NCBI GenBank assembly: GCA_027316975.1
Contig: DAHVFL010000335.1
Location: forward strand, 1 to 5,362
DNA length: 5,362 nt
Source: Chloroflexota bacterium
Lineage (GTDB): Bacteria; Chloroflexota; Ktedonobacteria; Ktedonobacterales; Ktedonobacteraceae
Reading direction: 5' to 3'
Position 1 is the first letter of the stretch. The number at the start of each line of letters is the position of its first letter. Positions 1-5,362 of this stretch are shown here, piece after piece. The translations under genes were made by a program, and so were the position numbers. The notes below the pieces were generated by a model. It ran no database searches. It was not told the DNA's origin and was given only the letters and a program-made list of their open reading frames with translations.

Positions 1-891
1 GTCCAGGGCCGATTGAAAGCTGTCACCGCCGCTCTCTCCCCCCTTGATTGCGCCGTACACCAGGGCGCACAGTTCGCGCAGGCGTTCAGCATTGCTCAAC
101 ACCTTACGCTCTTCTTCCAACGTCTCCACCTCCTCCGGCAGGAGATTGGCTTTCTCGATCTCCTCAATTTCGAAGCGCAGGAAATCGGCGCGCCGCGCTG
201 AGTCCTTCTCATTTTGTTGCAACGCGGCCAGCGTCTTACGCGCTGTGCGCCACTCGGTCACTTTCGCGCCCAGTGAATCGCGCAGTGACAGGAGATCGGC
301 ATAACGGTCCAGAAAATTAACATGCTGTTCCGGGCGCAAGAGACTCATATGCTCGCTCTGCCCGTGAATATCGACCAGCCAGCTAGCCACCTGCTGCAAT
401 GCCTGCTGCGACACCGTGCGCCCATTGATACGCGACACCGTGCGCCCGGAGCGGAAGATGTCACGCGAGAGCATCAATTGTCCATCTTCTGGCGTGATAT
501 CGTATTCGCGCAGCAGCGTGGCAAAGGCGACGCTCGCATCCGCGCTCTCTACATCGGCGACTGCCACAGACGCCGACCCACCGTTCATCATCGATGAGCC
601 GTCCGCGTGATTATGCTGCTCATGTCCCGAGAGCGTAGCTTCAAATGGCACCCATTCCTGATGGATAGGCGGCAAAGCTGCAATCGAAAAGATGCCCTCG
701 ACGGTGGCGCGGTCGCAGCCGGCGCGCACAAAATCCGCGCCAATCTTGCCGCCCAGCAGCGCGTTCACAGCGTCGATAATAATCGACTTACCCGCGCCCG
801 TCTCGCCTGTGAAAACATTAAACAGGCGATGTAAGCTCAGATGCAGGGTATCAATAATCGCGAAATCTTTGATGTTTAGCTCAAGTAACAT
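1..891 (-). CDS. recN: DNA repair protein RecN, N-terminal 297 residues (3' end outside window)
   Basis: RecN is an SMC-like ATPase that acts early in recombinational repair of DNA double-strand breaks in the cytosol/nucleoid. The frame is open from an ATG at 891 to the window edge with no stop. Seen directly: the family N-terminus MLLELNIKDFAIID, a Walker A motif GETGAGKS at residues 29-36, and the DIHGQSEH signature at residues 174-181. From about residue 195 a charged helical stretch begins the coiled-coil arm (EIEEIEKANLLPEE, then EEERKVLSNAERL). Family members are about 550-590 residues, so roughly half is missing, including the signature and Walker B motifs; this is truncation by the window, not a broken gene. 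Compared with E. coli RecN as I recall it, about 48 extra residues lie between the Walker A motif and DIHGQ, mostly low-complexity (residues about 71-120). The start lies 27 bp after the nadK stop with only a weak GGGTAGAG-like ribosome site, suggesting co-transcription with nadK. Confidence 0.95.
   Translation of the reverse strand, partial: MLLELNIKDFAIIDTLHLSLHRLFNVFTGETGAGKSIIIDAVNALLGGKIGADFVRAGCDRATVEGIFSIAALPPIHQEWVPFEATLSGHEQHNHADGSSMMNGGSASVAVADVESADASVAFATLLREYDITPEDGQLMLSRDIFRSGRTVSRINGRTVSQQALQQVASWLVDIHGQSEHMSLLRPEQHVNFLDRYADLLSLRDSLGAKVTEWRTARKTLAALQQNEKDSARRADFLRFEIEEIEKANLLPEEVETLEEERKVLSNAERLRELCALVYGAIKGGESGGDSFQSALD
408..447 (-). repeat. 16-bp direct repeat, period 24 bp, inside recN
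   Basis: The 16-mer gcgacaccgtgcgccc occurs at 408-423 and again at 432-447. The period is exactly eight codons, so the frame is kept and the protein reads GRTVS-RIN-GRTVS at residues 149-161. RecN proteins normally have a GR..R.NG motif here, so the protein similarity is partly native to the family. The identical DNA may reflect a small in-frame duplication or gene conversion. Confidence 0.8.
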
Positions 892-918
892 ATGCTCTAC
901 CCGGAAACCCGCGAGGGA

Positions 919-1761
919 TTACGAATCGTCGCCTTTCAATTTTGCATCAATGATCTGGTAAAAGTAGGTTGGTGGCCTGCGCCGCAGAAACTGTGTCACA
1001 TACTGGCTCTTGCGCACGATGACGGTCGCGCCATCCACGATCTCCCGGTTCATCTGACCATCGGCGGAAAACACACCATTCTGCGAGCCGGTAAAGATCT
1101 GGAGTTTCACCGTCGCTTCCGGCTGCAAGACCAGCGAGCGATCAGACGCCAGGTGCGGCGCGATGGGCGTCAGCACGCTGCTCTGCACCTGTGGATGCAA
1201 CAATGGCCCGCCCACCGCCATATTATAAGCGGTCGAGCCGGTAGCTGTCGAAAGAATAATGCCATCGGCATAGCTTGTGCTATACGCAAATTCATCGATG
1301 GTAATCTGAATCTTCACGACACGCGGCCATGTGCCACGCGCAATCACGATATCATTCAACGCCAGGAACTCTTCCTGGCGTCCATCCTGGTGCAGCGCCG
1401 CGTGTAACATGCTGCGCGTATCCACCCACACCGACGGGTCCTTTTGCAGGTAATAGGCCAATTTGGATTCGAGTTCGTCCGGTTCCAGTTCCGTCAAAAA
1501 ACCCACCCGACCAAAGTTGACCCCCACGATCGGGATATTCGCAAAAGAGCACAGGCGCGCGGCATGAAGAATGGTGCCATCGCCGCCCAGCACCACCGCC
1601 AGAGCGCACCCCTTCAACGACGTATCGCGCGTCTCCTGCCCTTCGTCACGTATATCGATAGTGCGAACTTCATAACTCTGCTGTTGTAACATACGTGTGA
1701 GGTGAAAAGCGACTTCCGAGGTATCCTGTTTGCGGCCCTGATAAAATATCGCGATTTGCAT
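919..1761 (-). CDS. nadK: NAD kinase (ATP/polyphosphate NAD kinase family)
   Basis: This enzyme phosphorylates NAD to NADP in the cytosol and is normally the only source of NADP(H). The 280-residue protein has the family hallmarks in order: the catalytic GGDGT motif at residues 59-63 followed by ILHAAR; VNFGRVGFLTEL (81-92); the NDIVI motif (136-140); the glycine-rich nucleotide-binding stretch YADGIILSTATGSTAY (164-179); and SADGQ (232-236). Its length is typical. The frame stays open upstream to 1950, but I chose the ATG at 1761: MQIAIFYQGRK is a normal NAD kinase N-terminus, a GAAAG element (1770-1774) sits 8 nt upstream, and the longer version would start inside a palindrome and add 63 residues unlike the family. 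It ends in TAA, 27 bp before recN, as in the conserved nadK-recN arrangement. A promoter-like site lies at 1829-1858. Confidence 0.95.
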   Translation of the reverse strand: MQIAIFYQGRKQDTSEVAFHLTRMLQQQSYEVRTIDIRDEGQETRDTSLKGCALAVVLGGDGTILHAARLCSFANIPIVGVNFGRVGFLTELEPDELESKLAYYLQKDPSVWVDTRSMLHAALHQDGRQEEFLALNDIVIARGTWPRVVKIQITIDEFAYSTSYADGIILSTATGSTAYNMAVGGPLLHPQVQSSVLTPIAPHLASDRSLVLQPEATVKLQIFTGSQNGVFSADGQMNREIVDGATVIVRKSQYVTQFLRRRPPTYFYQIIDAKLKGDDS

Positions 1762-1828
1762 CTTCCAAACTTTCAAAGGGTTTTCCGTATGCGCTCGTGT
1801 GCAAAAACCATGCCCTCTTCCGACCCCT

Positions 1829-1858
1829 ATTCTACCATAACTGGCCGCAAAAAGCGAA
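1829..1858 (-). promoter_or_regulatory. Candidate sigma-70-type promoter for nadK-recN
   Basis: On the minus strand a -10-like TAGAAT (1829-1834, one mismatch from TATAAT) is preceded by TGG, giving an extended -10 (TGn). A poor -35-like TTCGCT (1853-1858) lies 18 bp upstream. The expected start of transcription is near 1822, leaving a leader of about 60 nt before the NAD kinase ATG. The site is downstream of the palindrome, so it could drive nadK-recN independently of the protease gene. This is a match by eye only. Confidence 0.4.
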
Positions 1859-1875
1859 TTTTGCACTGATGAACC

Positions 1876-1949
1876 TGGCAATAGAACAGGGGTATCGTGC
1901 TGGCGCAACGCGCGCGTTGCGCCAGCACGATACCCCTGTTCTATTGCCA
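1876..1949. repeat. Perfect 74-bp palindrome (37-bp arms, no spacer), possible terminator or insulator
   Basis: Bases 1876-1912 are the exact reverse complement of 1913-1949, with the centre at GCGCGC and no mismatch or loop. The next outer pair (1875/1950) fails. It begins 5 bp past the TAG of the tricorn gene, so a transcript would fold into a very stable 37-bp stem right after the protease message. Only a short T run (TTTTT, 1849-1853) follows on the minus strand, more than 20 nt after the stem, so it is not a standard intrinsic terminator. Possible roles are termination, mRNA 3'-end protection, or membership in a dispersed palindrome family. An assembly fold-back artefact is also possible. 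The palindrome itself is certain; its role is not. Confidence 0.97.
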
Positions 1950-1954
1950 CTCAA

Positions 1955-4900
1955 CTACCTCCACACTTTACGTGGTCGTTCCTCCGGTTCCGGCTCCAAC
2001 CCAGGCTTCTCCTCGATCATTCTCATCGCCTCCGCTATGGCGCGATCAAGCTGGGGGTCGTCGCCGCGCGCGAAATCCTGGGGCGCGATATCGACCTCGA
2101 TGTCGGGGTCGGTGCCGTAGTTTTCCACGTTCCAGCCCACATCTCGAAACCAGTAGGCCGTTTCGGGCTGGGTGGTGTGGGTGCCATCCACCAGCGTATG
2201 GTTATGCCGGATGCCGACCACGCCGCCCCAGGTGCGCTTGCCGATCAGAGGGCCAAGCCCCATCAGCTTAAAGCTGTGGCTGAAGATATCGCCGTCCGAA
2301 CCCGCGTGTTCGTTGGTCAGCGCCACCATCGGGCCGCGCGGCGATTCGTATGGATAGGGACGCGGCTGACCCCAGCGTGGAAAACTATACCCGACGCGCC
2401 GGCGCGCCAGCTTTTCCAGCAGCAGCCCGGACACATGGCCGCCGCTATTGTAGCGCACATCGACCAGCAGGGCCGGGTAATCATATTCGGCCAGGAAATT
2501 GCGGTGAAATTCCGCGAATCCAGAAGCTCCCATGTCCGGGATGTGGATATACCCAACCTTCCCCTGCGACTGCTCATGCACAATGGCGCGATTGCGCTCG
2601 ACCCATTCGCGATAGCGGGCGGGCATCTCGTCGGCAATGGCCTTGACGGTGACAACGCGCGTTTCTTTCGTCGCGGCATCCTCGATGGTAAGCTGCACCT
2701 CATTGCTGGCCTGGTTGACCAGCAGTTCCTGCGGGCTGCGGTTAGGCCCGACGCGCTGCCCGTTGATAGCCAGCACAGCATCGCCTTCCTGAATATTCAG
2801 ACCTGGGCTGGTAAGCGGCGAGGTGATTCTACTGTCTGATGGATCGCCAATGATGATATGCGCGATGCGGTAACGCGCGCTTTCAGCATCGTAGCGCCAG
2901 TCCACGCCCAGGAAGCCCTGGCTATAATGGGGCCGCGAGCGGTACTGGCCGCCCATCTCGTAGGCGTGCGAGGTATTCAATTCGCCCTGCAATTCCCAGA
3001 AGAGGTCGGAGAGTTCCGAGCGCGAGGTGACGCGCTCAACCAGGGGAGCGTACTGCGCGTAGATAGCATCCCAGTCGATGCCCGACATGTCCGCCGTCCA
3101 GAAATGCTCGCGCTGCAAACGCCAGGCCTCGGCAAACATCTGTTTCCACTCCGCTGCCGGCTGCACCGACACTTTGACGCGGCCAAGATCGACCCAGCCG
3201 CTTTCGCGACTGGCGCGCTCGCTATCAGACCTGGGCAGCTTCTCATCCGCTTTCAGCACGCGCAAACGGTACTTGCTACGATAGACCAGGTACTTGTGAT
3301 CGCGAGAAAGATCGAAATTGTTCGCATTGTTAATCAGTACCTCGTATTTTTGCTTCTCAAAATCAAAGCTATCGATATGGCCCTGTGGTTCGTGGTCGTC
3401 ATCAGGCTGGTGAATGGCCCCCTGGATGGGATAAACCAGGAACAGCGCTTTACCCTTGATGCCCCGCACATCATAGTAGAGACCTTCCGCCACCGGAAAC
3501 GGTACGGCGCGGCGCGTGATACCATCCAGGTCAATCACAGTCTCAGGCGGCTTTTTGCCGTTTTTTTCCTGCTTTTCCTCAGAATCCCCCGTTTCGCTCT
3601 CATTACCATTCTCAAAACCGTTTTCTTCCGACTTCTCTTCCGCGTCTTTGTCTTTTTTGCCGTTCTCTTTCTCCTTATCCGAGGGCGCTCTGGGTTCCGG
3701 CATAAATGGCGAGCGCAGGTCGCGTTGCAGCGTGATGGCGTAGGGTTTGACGCCGCGCGGGAAGCTCAGGTCAAATTGCAGGTTGTCATACACCGGGTTG
3801 AGTACGCGGTTCCCCAGGAAGTACAGGTATTTGCCCTCCGGGTCAAAGCCGGGGTCAACATCTTCCAGCACAGGTTCTGTGATGAAATGGGTTTCACCCG
3901 TTTCCAGGTTGCACAGCTTAATGGCCGTTTTCTGATTGGAGAAAGGGAAACCATAGGCCAGCCAGCGTCCATCGGGCGACCAGTCGAATCCCCGGATACT
4001 CCCGAAATCACTGCGATCTCGCACGCTCAATGACGCGCCTTCAAGATCAACGGTAATCAATTCGTTGCGATGATTGCGCAGCGCGACCACGTCGCCGGTA
4101 GGTGAGACAGCCAGCGAGAGAACGCGCCCGAACTCGATATCGGAATAGGTCTGCGGTTCGCTGCCATCTTCGGGATTGAAGACGACCAGGCTTTCACGCC
4201 CCGGCGCATCGGAAATAGCGACCAGCCGTTTGCCGTCGTTCAACCAGTTCAGGTGCCGGTAACGCACGCCATCCAACTCGCCGTGCTGGAGCGTCGGTCC
4301 CTCCCAGTTGCCCATCGTGAAGGCTTTGCCGCGTGTCGTGACGGCCATCGCGTACCCCTCCGGGTGCAGTTGATACCCGTTCAGATAGCCACTGGCCGGG
4401 ACAAACTTCCGGTTGCGCTGCGTGCGAATGCTGGGCAATTCAGCATCCAGGCGACTCCCTGTATTGCTGGCGGGATCGAACAGGTACAAATCCGCGCCCG
4501 CGTGATACACGAGACGCTGCCCGTCGCCGGACATATGACGCGCATAAAAATCGTTGTGATCGGTATGGCGGCGCACATCCTCGCCCCGCGGCGTGCAGGA
4601 GTAAACATTGCCGACGCCGTCATGATCTGAAAGGAAGTAGATACGCTCGCCAATCCAGCAGGGGTCAGCAACGTTGCCATTCAATTGCAGCAGGCGTCGA
4701 AAAGTGCCACTGCCATCGATATCGCACCACAGATGGCCGACTCTGCCGCCCCGGTAGCGTTTCTGGTACGCGAAGTCACGCGTATTGATATTCCGCCCGA
4801 TAACGACTCCGCCACGCGGCCCAAACGAAATAGCGTTCGCCATCCCGTAGGGCAATTGGCGCGGCTCGCCTCCACCGGGCGCAACGGCATACAACACCTC

Positions 4901-5245
4901 GAATCGCCCGGCAAACTGCCCGGCATTGCTGGCATACAGGATCTCCTCGCCAGCAGGCTGCCACGCATTAACGCGGCACACCGTCCCTTGCTGATACGTC
5001 AGCCGCCGGGCCATGTCACCGGACGCGGGCATGACATACACCTCGCCGGGACCCTCCTCGCGCCCAACGAAGGCCAGTTGCGTCCCATCCGGCGAAAAAC
5101 GCGGATAACTGACCTCGCCCACGCCCGCCGTAAGACGTTCGGCGCGCCCACCCTCGCTCGAAACGAGCCAGAGATCATCCTCAGACACAAACACAATCCG
5201 ATCCTGGTGAATTGTGGGATAACGGACATAACCCTGAGATGCCAT
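1955..5245 (-). CDS. Tricorn-type core protease (S41 family serine peptidase with PDZ domain)
   Basis: Tricorn is a large cytosolic self-compartmentalising serine peptidase that trims peptides released by upstream proteases such as the proteasome. The 1096-residue protein matches the family length (Thermoplasma enzyme about 1070). Domains seen: a first beta-propeller (about 5-330; SPDG repeat at 51-54); a second propeller (about 340-690; SPDG at 423-426) interrupted by a Lys/Glu-rich linker at 522-565; a C1 helical domain (about 690-770); a PDZ domain (about 776-870); and the catalytic C2 domain (about 871-1070). By alignment to Thermoplasma tricorn from memory, the catalytic residues are Ser759-His760 (TSHAYE), Ser983-Asp984 (AGSDGD) and Glu1041 (VENYGTDPD). 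All are intact. The residue equivalent to Asp936, which sets basic P1 preference there, is Ser954 (GYSFPR). There is no signal peptide. The ATG at 5245 is chosen because AGAAGGAG lies 5 nt upstream and MASQGYVRYPTIH is a typical tricorn start; longer in-frame starts lack a ribosome site. Confidence 0.95.
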   Translation of the reverse strand: MASQGYVRYPTIHQDRIVFVSEDDLWLVSSEGGRAERLTAGVGEVSYPRFSPDGTQLAFVGREEGPGEVYVMPASGDMARRLTYQQGTVCRVNAWQPAGEEILYASNAGQFAGRFEVLYAVAPGGGEPRQLPYGMANAISFGPRGGVVIGRNINTRDFAYQKRYRGGRVGHLWCDIDGSGTFRRLLQLNGNVADPCWIGERIYFLSDHDGVGNVYSCTPRGEDVRRHTDHNDFYARHMSGDGQRLVYHAGADLYLFDPASNTGSRLDAELPSIRTQRNRKFVPASGYLNGYQLHPEGYAMAVTTRGKAFTMGNWEGPTLQHGELDGVRYRHLNWLNDGKRLVAISDAPGRESLVVFNPEDGSEPQTYSDIEFGRVLSLAVSPTGDVVALRNHRNELITVDLEGASLSVRDRSDFGSIRGFDWSPDGRWLAYGFPFSNQKTAIKLCNLETGETHFITEPVLEDVDPGFDPEGKYLYFLGNRVLNPVYDNLQFDLSFPRGVKPYAITLQRDLRSPFMPEPRAPSDKEKENGKKDKDAEEKSEENGFENGNESETGDSEEKQEKNGKKPPETVIDLDGITRRAVPFPVAEGLYYDVRGIKGKALFLVYPIQGAIHQPDDDHEPQGHIDSFDFEKQKYEVLINNANNFDLSRDHKYLVYRSKYRLRVLKADEKLPRSDSERASRESGWVDLGRVKVSVQPAAEWKQMFAEAWRLQREHFWTADMSGIDWDAIYAQYAPLVERVTSRSELSDLFWELQGELNTSHAYEMGGQYRSRPHYSQGFLGVDWRYDAESARYRIAHIIIGDPSDSRITSPLTSPGLNIQEGDAVLAINGQRVGPNRSPQELLVNQASNEVQLTIEDAATKETRVVTVKAIADEMPARYREWVERNRAIVHEQSQGKVGYIHIPDMGASGFAEFHRNFLAEYDYPALLVDVRYNSGGHVSGLLLEKLARRRVGYSFPRWGQPRPYPYESPRGPMVALTNEHAGSDGDIFSHSFKLMGLGPLIGKRTWGGVVGIRHNHTLVDGTHTTQPETAYWFRDVGWNVENYGTDPDIEVDIAPQDFARGDDPQLDRAIAEAMRMIEEKPGLEPEPEERPRKVWR
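3551..3682 (-). other. Low-complexity Lys/Glu-rich linker inside the tricorn protein
   Basis: Residues 522-565 (44 residues) consist almost entirely of K (10), E (12), D (4), N (5) and G (5) plus a few S/T/Q. It is probably a disordered surface loop within the second propeller region, ending just before the VIDLDGI segment where ordered family sequence resumes. Charged linkers at this place are, to my knowledge, common in bacterial tricorn homologues and variable in length. Confidence 0.85.
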
Positions 5246-5250
5246 TTGCA

Positions 5251-5258
5251 CTCCTTCT
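5251..5258 (-). promoter_or_regulatory. Shine-Dalgarno site of the tricorn gene
   Basis: AGAAGGAG on the minus strand, followed by a 5-nt spacer (TGCAA) and the ATG at 5245. It is the strongest ribosome site in the window, and it decides against the longer in-frame starts at 5359 and 5362. Confidence 0.9.
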
Positions 5259-5299
5259 AAGATGCCGTTGAGGGCATGTATGCAGGCAAATTTTTGTTG

Positions 5300-5317
5300 T
5301 TTAGCGGGTCCGCTAAA
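5300..5317. promoter_or_regulatory. Operator-like 18-bp inverted repeat in the tricorn leader
   Basis: TTTAGCGG and CCGCTAAA form perfect 8-bp arms around a 2-bp centre. The repeat lies between the candidate -10 (5345-5350) and the Shine-Dalgarno site, about 20-40 nt past the predicted transcription start, where a bound repressor could block transcription. No T run follows on either strand, so it is not a terminator. The symmetry and size suit a dimeric helix-turn-helix repressor (TetR-, MarR- or LacI-like), but no regulator gene is in the window. Confidence 0.5.
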
Positions 5318-5344
5318 GAATGAGGTTAGATTGTTAGCACGTAC

Positions 5345-5350
5345 ATTGTA
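5345..5350 (-). promoter_or_regulatory. Candidate extended -10 element for the tricorn gene
   Basis: TACAAT on the minus strand (one mismatch from TATAAT) is preceded by TGC, giving an extended -10 pattern. The matching -35 would fall just beyond the window end and cannot be seen. It predicts a start of transcription near 5338 and an untranslated leader of about 90 nt that includes the 18-bp inverted repeat. Confidence 0.4.
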
Positions 5351-5362
5351 GCACAACATCAC

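Noticed and set aside
892..1407. A 171-codon plus-strand open frame opposite the NAD kinase
   Set aside because: It is antisense to NAD kinase motifs and has no recognisable protein features. The same applies to the 220-codon plus-strand frame at 2177-2839.
1762..1950. A 63-residue N-terminal extension of NAD kinase starting at 1950
   Set aside because: The added part runs through the 74-bp palindrome and the candidate promoter and does not resemble the family, whereas the ATG at 1761 gives a normal-length enzyme.
1797..2120. A plus-strand open frame sharing a peptide with the reverse-strand frame at the palindrome
   Set aside because: The shared peptide arises only because a perfect palindrome reads the same on both strands. 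The rest is spacer and antisense tricorn sequence.
2858..4033. A 391-codon open frame on the plus strand, opposite the tricorn gene
   Set aside because: It is wholly antisense to strongly conserved tricorn sequence. Its translation has no recognisable domain, and its composition is what the reverse frame of a GC-rich gene gives.
5262..5277. A small hairpin (ATGCC/GGCAT arms, 6-nt loop) just upstream of the tricorn ribosome site
   Set aside because: Five base pairs are too few to call a riboswitch, thermosensor or attenuator, and no other aptamer-like structure was seen around it.
5246..5362. A 39-residue N-terminal extension of the tricorn protein from 5362
   Set aside because: The frame is open only by chance through the leader. 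The strong ribosome site at 5251-5258 and the family N-terminus point to 5245.

Overview
The window reads as bacterial chromosomal DNA with moderately high GC and dense, well-kept coding sequence. All three genes lie on the minus strand, so transcription runs from high to low coordinates: a tricorn-type protease (5245 to 1955), an NAD kinase (1761 to 919) and the first 297 codons of recN (891 to 1, cut by the window edge). A full-length bacterial tricorn protease, the nadK-recN pair and long intergenic palindromes would fit a Chloroflexota (Ktedonobacteria-like) or similar soil bacterium. That placement is a guess from gene content, not something the sequence proves.

Region by region: 5246-5362 is the leader of the protease gene. 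It holds an extended -10 promoter-like site, an 18-bp operator-like inverted repeat and a strong Shine-Dalgarno sequence that fixes the start codon. 1955-5245 encodes a 1096-residue tricorn core protease with two beta-propellers, a charged linker, a C1 domain, a PDZ domain and an S41-type catalytic domain; all main catalytic residues are present. 1762-1954 is a 193-bp spacer. Its most striking element is a perfect, spacer-free 74-bp palindrome starting 5 bp past the protease stop codon. Downstream of it is a promoter-like site that could drive nadK-recN. 919-1761 is NAD kinase and, 27 bp further on, recN begins.

Functionally there are two units. The protease appears to be its own transcription unit, in the late steps of cytosolic protein breakdown. 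nadK and recN form a housekeeping pair seen together in many bacteria: NADP supply and double-strand-break repair. The palindrome sits where a terminator or insulator between the units would be expected. I see no RNA genes, CRISPR array, insertion sequence or phage genes. The points most worth a second look are the 74-bp palindrome, the apparent loss of the acidic S1-pocket residue in the protease, the operator-like repeat in its leader and a low-complexity insertion of about 48 residues in RecN.
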